Below, one piece after another: positions 28,430-36,355 of a DNA stretch of 54,230 nt. Each line of letters opens with the position of its first letter. Position 1 is the first letter of the stretch. The stretch covers positions 1-54,230 of the forward strand of contig CASEKF010000045.1 in NCBI GenBank assembly GCA_949288455.1, written 5' to 3'. Source of the stretch: an uncultured bacterium. Its GTDB lineage: Bacteria > Vulcanimicrobiota > CADAWZ01. A program made the position numbers and the translations under genes. The notes beneath the pieces were generated by a model. The model made no database searches. It was not told where the DNA came from and worked only from the letters and a program-made list of their open reading frames with translations.

Positions 28430-29551
28430 TTGAATATAGGTCTTGACGCGTCTTTTCTAGCCAGGGATTTCAGAGGTATGGGACGCGCTACGAAGTCTTT
28501 GTTAAATTTCATGCTATCGGATCATAATTGTAAATTTTCGTTTTTGTTTCCTTTGCATGAAAAAGACGAATTGAAAGTAAAAAAGATGTATTCTTTTGCT
28601 CCTGTCAATTATTTGCCCGTAGCGGAGGCGGATAAATTGGATTTGATTTGGTTTCCATGGGGTAGAGTCGACTTTTTCCCAAAATCGAAAAGACTTGCGA
28701 CTATTTACGATTTGGCTCCTTATCATTTTTTCCCGCGCGATAAACTTGATTCTTACAATGATAGAAAGCGAATTAAGCAAGCGGCGGAAGCCGCCGATAT
28801 TATTGTCACTTCGTCCGAATTTTCAAAAGGCGAGATTGTGGATTTTCTATCCGTATCTCCAAATAAAGTGGCCGTTATTCCTCTAAGCGCCGACGAAACT
28901 TTTCTTCCGGCGTCTCCCGAAGGAGTTTCGGCGTTTTTGAATCGTTTTTCCGAAGGCGCTCCATATATTTTATTTGTGGGAAATTTGGAAAAAAGAAAAA
29001 ATTTAAAGACTTTGTTATGGGGATTCGACGAATTAAAGAAAGAATTTCATTATCCTCATAAACTTTTGATAGTCGCCGGAAAGCCTGTTAAAACTTCCAA
29101 AAATAAATTTACCGATAAAATTTTATCGGTATTGGGCAAAAAATTTGACGCGGATCCTTTGCCTTACATTTATGAAAATATGGAGTTTAAAAAGGACGTT
29201 TATTGGCTTGGAACGGTGTCCGACAACGATTTGGCAAAATTGTACGGGCTTGCTTCCGCGTTTGTTTTTCCGTCTTTATACGAAGGATTTGGCATCCCGC
29301 TTTTAGAGGCTTTTGCATGCGCCGCTCCGGTAATAGCTTCGGATATTCCGGTTTTTAGAGAGATCGGCGGAGACGCCCCCGTATATTTTCAACCGAAAGA
29401 TCCTTGCGACTTGGCTTCCAAAATTCATAGAGTATTGTCTTCAAACGCAGTAGCCTCTTCTATGAGAGCCAGGGGCATAGAGAGACTGAAATATTATAGC
29501 TGGAAAAGCTCTTATTTGAGATATATGGAGATTTTTAGAAGTTTAGTATAG
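28430..29551 (+). CDS. GT4-family glycosyltransferase
   Basis: A 373-residue GT-B enzyme. I choose TTG at 28430 because GAGGTGG sits just before it; the GTG at 28421 lies inside that SD. The N-terminus NIGLDASFLARDFRGMGRATKSL is the acceptor-side start of the mannosyltransferase-like GT4 group. The C-terminal half has YILFVGNLEKRKNLKTLLWG and the donor-binding PSLYEGFGIPLLEAFACAAPV with its E-x7-E spacing. It likely uses a nucleotide sugar to extend the LPS core or O-chain. The gene starts 10 bases after the GT9 stop and precedes the heptose kinase. The precise sugar and linkage cannot be read from the sequence. Confidence 0.9.
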   Translation: MNIGLDASFLARDFRGMGRATKSLLNFMLSDHNCKFSFLFPLHEKDELKVKKMYSFAPVNYLPVAEADKLDLIWFPWGRVDFFPKSKRLATIYDLAPYHFFPRDKLDSYNDRKRIKQAAEAADIIVTSSEFSKGEIVDFLSVSPNKVAVIPLSADETFLPASPEGVSAFLNRFSEGAPYILFVGNLEKRKNLKTLLWGFDELKKEFHYPHKLLIVAGKPVKTSKNKFTDKILSVLGKKFDADPLPYIYENMEFKKDVYWLGTVSDNDLAKLYGLASAFVFPSLYEGFGIPLLEAFACAAPVIASDIPVFREIGGDAPVYFQPKDPCDLASKIHRVLSSNAVASSMRARGIERLKYYSWKSSYLRYMEIFRSLV

Positions 29552-29569
29552 GTTGTTTTAGGTGATTTT

Positions 29570-30571
29570 ATGAATTTAATCGATAGAAATAAAGCCAGAA
29601 ATATTATATTTTCATTCAGAGATAAAAATATAGTAGTAGCCGGAGATTCCATGCTTGATCAATGGATTTGGGGAAAAGTTAGCAGGATATCTCCCGAAGC
29701 TCCCGTTCCCGTGGTTGACGTCGATTATTTATCATATACTCCGGGAGGAGCGGCTAACGTCGTCAATAATATAAGCAGTCTTGGCGGTAAAGTTTCGCTA
29801 GTAACCGTGATCGGAGACGACGAAAACGGTTTGAAACTCTCTTCGGAGCTTAAAGGAAGAGGAGTCGAAACTGCCGGAATAATCCTTGATCCCGCTAGGC
29901 CGACTACGACGAAAACCAGAATTATAGCAAATAGTCAGCAGCTTTGCAGAACTGATATTGAAAAAAGGACGTCCGTATCGGGACGTATTCTTGAAAAAGT
30001 ATCGTCTATTCTTCGAGAAACTTCGTCTAAGGCAGATATCTGTATCCTTTCAGATTACAACAAAGGTTTCTTTTCTTTGGAGGTATGCCTTGCCGCCGCA
30101 GAAGGAACAGCTTCTTCCGGCATACTCGCCGCAGGCCCTAAACCTTCTAATATTCGTATGTTTAAAGGTTCCGATTTTTTGGCTTTAAATGAGAAAGAGG
30201 CGAGAGAAGCTTATTCCTCAGTTTCGCCGGACGCTTCTATGGACGAAGCCGGCTCTTATTTAAGAGAAGTTTTGGATCTTAAAGCTCTTCTTGTTACCAG
30301 AGGAGACAAGGGAATGACCCTGTTTGAGAAAGACGAGTCTCCGTTTTCCATTCCCGCTTTAGCAAGCGAAGTCTTCGACGTTAGCGGAGCCGGAGACACG
30401 GTTCTAGCGGTCGCGTCTTTAGCTTTAGCCGCGGGAGCTTCTTACCGCGAAGCCGTCGTAATCGCAAATTTTGCGGCGGCAGTAGTAGTAAAAAAAGTAG
30501 GCACCGCCACCGTTTCAGTTTCCGAATTGATCGATATAATAGATCGTCATCAATTAGTCGGGAGACTTTGA
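29570..30571 (+). CDS. hldE: D-glycero-beta-D-manno-heptose-7-phosphate kinase (HldE domain 1-like)
   Basis: A 333-residue PfkB-family kinase. VAGDSMLDQWIWGKVSRISP and EAPVPVVDV at the start, GGAANVVNNISSLGG (about 60-74) and the DVSGAGDTVLAVASLALAAG anion-hole/catalytic-Asp motif near the end match RfaE/HldE domain 1. That enzyme phosphorylates heptose-7-phosphate at C1 on the way to ADP-heptose. In E. coli the same protein carries a C-terminal adenylyltransferase domain. Here the protein stops after the kinase, so the split HldA arrangement applies and an HldC partner must be elsewhere. The two glycosyltransferases upstream are natural users of ADP-heptose. Confidence 0.9.
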   Translation: MNLIDRNKARNIIFSFRDKNIVVAGDSMLDQWIWGKVSRISPEAPVPVVDVDYLSYTPGGAANVVNNISSLGGKVSLVTVIGDDENGLKLSSELKGRGVETAGIILDPARPTTTKTRIIANSQQLCRTDIEKRTSVSGRILEKVSSILRETSSKADICILSDYNKGFFSLEVCLAAAEGTASSGILAAGPKPSNIRMFKGSDFLALNEKEAREAYSSVSPDASMDEAGSYLREVLDLKALLVTRGDKGMTLFEKDESPFSIPALASEVFDVSGAGDTVLAVASLALAAGASYREAVVIANFAAAVVVKKVGTATVSVSELIDIIDRHQLVGRL

Positions 30572-30710
30572 CGCCCTTATGGATTCCGCTTTAATAAAAT
30601 TATATAGGCCGGTCAATATTTTCTCAAATATGGCGTGTTCTAAATTTATTCGTATAGTCGGCGTTTTTGAGAGCTTAGGCTCAGACGACGTTAAAGCGAA
30701 TTATTGTCAA

Positions 30711-30739
30711 TTGATTTTTATCGCCTTTTCTTGTATACT
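30711..30739 (+). promoter_or_regulatory. Promoter for the lptC-lptB-lptF unit
   Basis: TTGATT (30711-30716) and TATACT (30734-30739) are spaced by the ideal 17 bases, 32 bases before the lptC start. The 200-base gap between the kinase gene and lptC holds this promoter and no gene I accept. Confidence 0.6.
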
Positions 30740-30771
30740 AGAAAGATATAGGTTTAATAGGATATTTTACG

Positions 30772-31374
30772 ATGAATTTTTTTCAAAAAGCTTTGTCTTA
30801 TCTGCCGGCCGCGCTTATTCTGCTTTTTGTCTTTTTAATTTTCACATATCGGGATTTTAACGATTCGGATACGGCCGAAGACCCTAAGACGGTCTTCCCG
30901 ACTAATTTTCCTCAGCCAGGTCTTACCAGGACGATCGTTACTTCTAAGAAGTCGGACGTAAAATATTGGGAATTGGAAGCCGATACCGTTACGTTTGACA
31001 ATGAAAACAATAAGGTCTTGGCTAAAGACGTTCTTTGCAGATTTTACGATAAGTACGGCAGCGTTTATATATTGTTCGAGTCTCCTACCGCCGACGTGAA
31101 TATGGATACCGAGCATATCGTTTTTCCGGAACTTTCTAAAGGAATGATTAAGCGTTCCGGAGATATTTTGGAGGTAGGAAGGCTTGAATGGGACGGCAAA
31201 AAGAAGAAAATTTTCGGGTTTAACGGCGTTAAAATGTTTAGAAGCGATTATATGCTTAAAGGAGACGAAATGATAGGAGATCCCGACGCAAAGAACGTCG
31301 AGATATTGAAAAACGTTTCCGGCCTATATTTTTCTCCCGAACTTAATCGAGAAAGTCTGTTGAAAAAAAATTAG
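30772..31374 (+). CDS. lptC: LptC-like LPS export protein
   Basis: A 200-residue protein with a single N-terminal membrane helix (about residues 8-26), followed by a periplasmic domain rich in beta-strands. The domain (VKYWELEADTVTFDNENN and following) has the repeated strand pattern of the LptA/LptC OstA-like fold. LptC takes lipopolysaccharide from the LptB2FG transporter and passes it to the LptA bridge. Identification rests on architecture plus the lptB and lptF genes immediately downstream, since LptC sequences diverge strongly. It has its own promoter and a weak SD (AGGAT). Confidence 0.78.
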   Translation: MNFFQKALSYLPAALILLFVFLIFTYRDFNDSDTAEDPKTVFPTNFPQPGLTRTIVTSKKSDVKYWELEADTVTFDNENNKVLAKDVLCRFYDKYGSVYILFESPTADVNMDTEHIVFPELSKGMIKRSGDILEVGRLEWDGKKKKIFGFNGVKMFRSDYMLKGDEMIGDPDAKNVEILKNVSGLYFSPELNRESLLKKN

Positions 31375-31498
31375 GAAATAACGCTTCTTTTTAAAACTTC
31401 GGTAGGCCGTTTTTATACGGATATTTAAAATTTATTTAAATCGCGGCAGATTTAAGCGCTTTTTGCAATTTTGAAATTTTTTGCTTGGGGGACTCTGC

Positions 31499-32236
31499 GT
31501 GAAGTTTGAGATAAGGGAAGTGGTAAAAACTTATAAAGGTCGTAAGGTCGTAAACGGAGTAAGTCTGGACGTCGTAAAAGGCGAGATAGTCGGTTTGCTC
31601 GGACCTAACGGAGCCGGAAAAACCACTTCGTTTTATATGGCGGTAGGACTTATACGCCCTGAAAAAGGACGAATTTTTCTGGATGGGAAAGATATTACGA
31701 AGCAACCCATGCATGTAAGAGCTAGAAACGGCATAGGATATTTAGCGCAGGAAAATTCCGTCTTTAGAAAACTTACGGTTGAAGAAAATATAAAGTTGGT
31801 ATGGGAAATAAGAGGCGTTAGCCGATCTGCGCAGGCTGAGCGTCTGCCGATTTTATTAGAAGAGTTTAGCTTGACTAAAGTCGCGAAGCAGCCGGCTTAT
31901 ACTTTATCGGGAGGAGAAAGGCGAAGAGTTGAGATCGCCAGAGCGATAGCTACGGAGCCTGATTTTATTCTTCTGGACGAGCCTTTCACGGGAGTGGATC
32001 CTATAGCCGTGGCTGAAATTCAAGAAATCGTAAAAAAATTAAAGAGTAAAAAAATAGGAATATTGATTACGGACCACAGCGTCAGAGAGACGCTCGCTAT
32101 AACTGAAAGAGCGTATATTATAAGAGAAGGTCAAATCCTTGTCTCCGGGACTTCCCGGGAAGTCGCTAATAACCCTATAGCCATAAAATATTATCTTGGG
32201 GAAGGGTTTCATGATAACCCGTTTGCCAGAAGCTAG
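31499..32236 (+). CDS. lptB: LPS export ABC transporter ATPase
   Basis: A 245-residue ABC ATPase with Walker A GLLGPNGAGKTT (about 34-45), Q-loop region YLAQENSVFRKLTVEEN, signature LSGGERRRVEIARA, Walker B FILLDEPFTGVD and the H-loop in ITDHSVRET. The Q-loop sequence and the SGGERRR signature are characteristic of LptB rather than other ABC ATPases. It powers LPS extraction from the inner membrane together with LptF and LptG. I place the start at GTG 31499, six bases after TGGGGGA; a TTG at 31481 is upstream of that SD and so less likely. The next gene encodes a cognate permease, 12 bases downstream. Confidence 0.95.
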   Translation: MKFEIREVVKTYKGRKVVNGVSLDVVKGEIVGLLGPNGAGKTTSFYMAVGLIRPEKGRIFLDGKDITKQPMHVRARNGIGYLAQENSVFRKLTVEENIKLVWEIRGVSRSAQAERLPILLEEFSLTKVAKQPAYTLSGGERRRVEIARAIATEPDFILLDEPFTGVDPIAVAEIQEIVKKLKSKKIGILITDHSVRETLAITERAYIIREGQILVSGTSREVANNPIAIKYYLGEGFHDNPFARS

Positions 32237-32248
32237 AGAGGACTAACG

Positions 32249-33379
32249 ATGAAAATTTTAGATCGCTATGTTTTGTCGGAGATGTTTTTCCCTTTTGTCT
32301 ATGGCGTCGCGGCTTTCAGCATCCTGTTTATGTCGGTAAGTTCGAGCGAACTTATATCCAATATTGTTTCGGTAGGAACCAAAGGCGGACTTCCTTTACT
32401 TTTTAAATATATTATATCCAGTCTTCCTCAAGTTTTCGTTTATACTTTTCCTATGGCCGTTCTTCTTTCTACTTTAATGGCTTTTGGCAGACTGTCGGGA
32501 GATAGCGAAATTATAGCTATGAAGGCCGGTGGGATTAGCTTTATAAGAATCGCTCTGCCCGGAATTATACTTACGTTCTTAATTTCCATGGCGGCTTATT
32601 TTCTCAGCGAAAATATCGTTCCTGACGCTAATTATACGGCTACGAATATTATACTTGAGCAGTTGATAAAAAATAACGTCGATAATAAACAAAACCTTGT
32701 TTTTTCCGACGTTGAAAAAGACGGTACCGAGCGTAGAATTTTCGCAAAGAGCCTCGACGAGGAACAGGGAGTTTTGAGAGGCGTATGCATTTTTTATTTT
32801 AATAAATCCCATAGAATCAGAGAAATTTACGCCTCGAAGGCAGTTTGGGAGAATAACGCCTGGTATCTGTATTCTCCTCGAATTTATGATTTTGATTCCG
32901 ATCAGGCTATAAAATACGAGTCGAAATCTGAAATGGGAATCCTTCCTATTACGGATAATCCAACCGATCTTTCTAAACGGGAACGCAAACACAGCGAACT
33001 TTCCAAAAGAGCTTTGAAAAAGAAGATAGCCTTGATGAAAGAGGTCGCTGCGACAGCTATAGATAAAGATATTGTGAACGAGTATACTAATCTTTACAGA
33101 AAACTTGAAGTTCGTTTAAATCAGAGGGTTTCCCTGCCTTTTTCTTGTCTTGTTTTCGGCTTGTTCGGCATACCTCTTGGACTTCGCCCGCAGAGAACCA
33201 ACACTTCCATTGGCCTTGGTCTGTCGCTTGTTTTTATTTTATTTTATTATGTGCTGCTTACCCTGGGAGGGGCTTTGGGCGAAAATGGAACGCTTTCTCC
33301 CGTTTTGGGCTCTTGGCTTCCTAATATCGTTTTTGGAGCGGTCGGAATTTATCTTCTGATAAAGGCTAGAAAATCTTAG
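32249..33379 (+). CDS. lptF: LptF/LptG-family LPS export permease
   Basis: A 376-residue inner-membrane permease of the YjgP/YjgQ family. It starts MKILDRYVLSEMFFPFVYG with the first helix, has three N-terminal helices, a large periplasmic beta-jellyroll domain of about 150 residues, and three C-terminal helices. The coupling-helix region resembles GDSEIIAMKAGGIS. LptF and LptG form a heterodimer with LptB2. Only one permease gene is present here, so the partner is elsewhere or the protein acts as a homodimer. F and G cannot be separated with confidence by reading; I use lptF because single copies near lptB are often so labelled. Confidence 0.88.
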   Translation: MKILDRYVLSEMFFPFVYGVAAFSILFMSVSSSELISNIVSVGTKGGLPLLFKYIISSLPQVFVYTFPMAVLLSTLMAFGRLSGDSEIIAMKAGGISFIRIALPGIILTFLISMAAYFLSENIVPDANYTATNIILEQLIKNNVDNKQNLVFSDVEKDGTERRIFAKSLDEEQGVLRGVCIFYFNKSHRIREIYASKAVWENNAWYLYSPRIYDFDSDQAIKYESKSEMGILPITDNPTDLSKRERKHSELSKRALKKKIALMKEVAATAIDKDIVNEYTNLYRKLEVRLNQRVSLPFSCLVFGLFGIPLGLRPQRTNTSIGLGLSLVFILFYYVLLTLGGALGENGTLSPVLGSWLPNIVFGAVGIYLLIKARKS

Positions 33380-33447
33380 TTGTTATTTTATGAAATATTT
33401 TGTATTTTTCTGCTTCTGTAATTATAATTATATGGAAAGGAGAATTT

Positions 33448-33852
33448 TTGTCGGTGTCCTTGATTATTGCGCTGGATCCGGGCAGAGATAAATGCGGCCT
33501 TGCCGTCGTCAGGGATTCCGGAGAAGCTTTAGATAGAAAAGTCGTGCCTACGTCTGCGATTTTGGAACAAATATCGGATTTGGCTTCGAAATATCCCGCG
33601 AATATATTAGTTATGGGTTCCGGCACTTATTCAAAACAGCTCAAGGAAAAGATATCTTCAAATTTTATTGATCTGGAAATTGTTACCGTCGACGAAAGTT
33701 ATTCTACCGAGATGGCCAAACGTCTTTATTTTGAGGAATTTCCGCCTAAAGGCTTGATGAAATTTATTCCTATTGGGCTTCAAGTTCCTCCGGCGCCTTA
33801 CGACGATTTTGCGGCCATAGTTTTGGCCAGAAAGTATTTTGATTCTTTGTGA
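33448..33852 (+). CDS. YqgF/RuvX-like RNase H-fold protein
   Basis: A 134-residue protein if started at the TTG at 33448 (SD AAAGGAG). Upstream codons in the same frame lack an SD and encode a hydrophobic run. The fold signature is ALDPGRDKCGLAVV with the first catalytic Asp, then VDESYSTEMAKRL with the Asp-Glu pair, and PYDDFAAIVLARKY with the last acidic residues. This is the pattern of YqgF, the Holliday-junction-resolvase-like nuclease that matures pre-16S rRNA. The spacing differs from typical RuvX proteins, and the genome may encode a second canonical copy. So the family is clear and the exact function is not. Confidence 0.75.
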   Translation: MSVSLIIALDPGRDKCGLAVVRDSGEALDRKVVPTSAILEQISDLASKYPANILVMGSGTYSKQLKEKISSNFIDLEIVTVDESYSTEMAKRLYFEEFPPKGLMKFIPIGLQVPPAPYDDFAAIVLARKYFDSL

Positions 33853-33918
33853 AAAATTTTCCGCCATGGGCACTGGGCGGAAGCGTTTGTGAAAGATTGA
33901 AGAAAGGAATGGATTTAT

Positions 33919-35451
33919 ATGTATAAGTTCGTTTATGTGATCGCGTTTTGGATCGTTTGCGGTTTTCTGTCGATTTCATATTCCTATGCGGCCGTAGTGA
34001 CAGGGCAAGTCGTAGAGTCCGCCGCTTCCGCGAAGAAAACTTACAACGTTAACGGCAATAGGGTTAACGGAGCTTTATTGACCATTGAAGGCACTAATTT
34101 TCAAGCGGTTACTAATTCCGGAGGAGCTTTTACCTTTACTCAGGAGATTCCTCCCGGAGTTTATAATATAGGAGCGTATAAAGACGGATATTATCTTGAA
34201 ACTAAAAGAGTTACGGTTGGCGACGTGCCTTTAAACCTTCTTTTCGTATTGACCAGAAAAACGAACGCTCCTATTTCGGAAAATCCGATGATGCCTTCCG
34301 GCTCTTCTCCCGGCTATATTTCGGACGCTTTGTACGTAGCTTATTCCGCGATAACTATACCGGGTTCTCCCGCGTCAAGCGGTTCCGCTTCGTTCCCTGC
34401 AGTCGGATCCAACATGACTTCCATGCAGTTTAAAGCGGCCATAGCGGCCGGAGCCGACGTAAATACCCTGCACGGAATGCCTGCTCCGAAAAGCATTTTT
34501 CAGCAGGGAGTAGATCTTGCCAATTCAGGCGATTTCTATACTCCTATAAGCAATCAGCCTAATACTATCGCCGTTGTCGATCCTTATTCTCCGAAAAATA
34601 CTACTTTCGTAACTATGAATACTAAGCCGTATTGGGTTTGTTTTGATAATTCCGGAAACAAGGTTTTCGTTTCTACGGATACTCAGTATATACATGTCAT
34701 CGACGTAAACGCAGGCAATAAAGTTATCGGGACTATACCTACCGGAGGCATAGTGACGGATATAACGCGCGCTCCCGACGGTAACGTTTACGCGTCAGTA
34801 TCGGGTTCAAGACCCGGAATTCTCGTTATTAATCCGCTTTCTAATTCTGCTTCGGCTTTTTATCCGGTAAAATCTTCCGGAAGAATAGGCTCGGAAGCTC
34901 AGCCCAGGGCCGTAGCCGTTGGAGCGAATTATATTTATGTCGCTATGGGCACTAATTCCGCCGGAGAAATTTTAGCTTTGAACAGATCCGGAGGATCCGT
35001 TTTAGGAGCATGTACGGTAGGGGCTTTTCCTTCGGGATTATGCGTCAGCCCTAACGGAAAGTATCTTTTTTCCGCAAATCGCAATAGCGGCACTTTATCG
35101 GTTCTGGACGCTTCAAGACTTTCTCTGTTAGGCACCGTAAGGGTAGGAACTCAGCCCACTAAAGTCGTGTCCAGCCCTAGAGGCGATAAAATTTACGTCA
35201 CTAATTACGGATCTAATTATCTCTCCGTTTTAGATGGAAGAACATGCTCGATTATAGCGACCGTTCCTACCGGAAAAGGGCCTATGGGGCTTGGCATAAG
35301 CGCGGACGGAACCAGAGTCTTTGTCGCTAACAATACGGAAAATAACTTAAGCATAATAAACGCCGAGTCTAACTCCGTGATACAGACGACAACTCCTTCG
35401 ACTACCAGCCGTCCTTTCGGACTTGCCGTCCGTCCCGGAGGAATGAGATAA
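33919..35451 (+). CDS. Secreted YVTN-type beta-propeller protein
   Basis: A 510-residue exported protein. It begins with a Sec signal peptide (hydrophobic core to about residue 22, cleavage after SYA). A carboxypeptidase-regulatory-like domain follows at about 26-115 (VTGQVVE, then a GGAFTFTQEIPPGVYNIG turn). Then come a Ser/Pro/Met linker and, from about residue 215, a seven-blade-like propeller built of about 40-residue repeats of the YVTN family (for example GDKIYVTNYGSNYLSVLDG). Such proteins often bind ligands or act as surface or S-layer components; no catalytic motif is visible. It has an SD (GAAAGGAAT). The next gene lies 52 bases downstream on the same strand. Confidence 0.85.
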   Translation: MYKFVYVIAFWIVCGFLSISYSYAAVVTGQVVESAASAKKTYNVNGNRVNGALLTIEGTNFQAVTNSGGAFTFTQEIPPGVYNIGAYKDGYYLETKRVTVGDVPLNLLFVLTRKTNAPISENPMMPSGSSPGYISDALYVAYSAITIPGSPASSGSASFPAVGSNMTSMQFKAAIAAGADVNTLHGMPAPKSIFQQGVDLANSGDFYTPISNQPNTIAVVDPYSPKNTTFVTMNTKPYWVCFDNSGNKVFVSTDTQYIHVIDVNAGNKVIGTIPTGGIVTDITRAPDGNVYASVSGSRPGILVINPLSNSASAFYPVKSSGRIGSEAQPRAVAVGANYIYVAMGTNSAGEILALNRSGGSVLGACTVGAFPSGLCVSPNGKYLFSANRNSGTLSVLDASRLSLLGTVRVGTQPTKVVSSPRGDKIYVTNYGSNYLSVLDGRTCSIIATVPTGKGPMGLGISADGTRVFVANNTENNLSIINAESNSVIQTTTPSTTSRPFGLAVRPGGMR

Positions 35452-35503
35452 AATTAAAAAATAATTATTAAAGGCAAATTATCCGCAAAGGAGATAAAAC
35501 GCG

Positions 35504-36184
35504 TTGAAATATGAGATTTTATACAAAGATTCATATCCTTTAGTCAAATGTTTCCTTGAACAAGGAGAAAAATTGAAAGCAGTTTCAGGATCTATGGTCT
35601 GTATGTCTTCTTCCATAGACGTAGACGGAGATACCGCTAAATGCGATTTTGTTCAAGGCGTTAAAAGAGCTCATTCCAAAGATTATTTTTTATGGCAGTA
35701 CATGACAGCGGCTAGAGGAAACGGAGAAGCCGTTTTCGCGCCTTCTTTGCCCGGATGCGTAGAAGTCGTCAAATTGGAAAGGAATACTTGCGTCAATCTT
35801 TTTAAGAATAATTTTCTTGCCTGCGAATACGGCTTAGAAGCCGTTTCCAAACCTATCAGCGAGTTTCATAAATTTTTGCCCCAGGAACTGTCGGGTATTT
35901 TCCAGGTTTCCGGAACAGGTTGTCTTTTTATAAGCGCTTTTGGATCTCTTCATAAAATTGATATAAACGAGGGAGAAGAATATTTTATCGATATCGAACA
36001 TCTTATAGCCTGGACCGATTCTCCGATGATAGAGATTGGAAAAGTTTCCGATAATTGGATTTCTTCTATTTCTTCGGGCGAAAGTTTTGTGTGCAGAATA
36101 GCGGGTCCTTGCTCCGTTTACTTGCAAACTTTGAATTTTAAGAGATTTCAGGAGCGTTTTATATTCCCTGCTATTGGGAAATGA
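35504..36184 (+). CDS. AIM24-family protein
   Basis: A 226-residue protein of the AIM24 (DUF124/TIGR00266) family, which folds as a double-layered beta-barrel. Family traits are the repeated Gly-rich strands with AVSGSMVCMSSSIDVDG near the start, the CVEVVKL segment, and the later GSLHKIDINEGEEYFID with its His-Lys-Ile. Bacterial members have no settled role, while the yeast mitochondrial relative organises cristae. Translation begins at TTG 35504, six bases after an AAAGGAGAT SD. It follows the secreted propeller gene on the same strand and precedes secA beyond a terminator. Confidence 0.82.
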   Translation: MKYEILYKDSYPLVKCFLEQGEKLKAVSGSMVCMSSSIDVDGDTAKCDFVQGVKRAHSKDYFLWQYMTAARGNGEAVFAPSLPGCVEVVKLERNTCVNLFKNNFLACEYGLEAVSKPISEFHKFLPQELSGIFQVSGTGCLFISAFGSLHKIDINEGEEYFIDIEHLIAWTDSPMIEIGKVSDNWISSISSGESFVCRIAGPCSVYLQTLNFKRFQERFIFPAIGK

Positions 36185-36249
36185 TTTGTGTTCTTGCGGG
36201 CAATGGAAGCCCTTTTAAAGGTTTTTAGCGTAAAATATCGAAATATTTC

Positions 36250-36290
36250 AGATTGCCGCAGGATTGTTTTTCCGGCGGCAGTCTATCTTT
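36250..36290 (+). terminator. Hairpin terminator before secA
   Basis: A ten-base-pair stem with one wobble (AGATTGCCGC at 36250-36259 with 36275-36284) is followed by ATCTTTTAT. The T-tract is short, so termination may be partial. It lies between the AIM24-family gene and secA. Confidence 0.5.
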
Positions 36291-36355
36291 TATGATTATT
36301 TTGCGGTCGCATTAGATAATAATTTCTGGGTATGATATTCGTAAGGGAGATTAAT

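Noticed and set aside
30579-30860. Plus-strand reading frame of 93 residues between the heptose kinase and lptC
   Set aside because: It overlaps the lptC start in another frame, has no SD, and runs through a well-formed promoter. I treat it as chance.
33859-33882. Short hairpin after the YqgF-like gene as a terminator
   Set aside because: The seven-base stem TTCCGCC/GGCGGAA is real, but no T-tract follows, and the next gene is close on the same strand, so I do not call a terminator.
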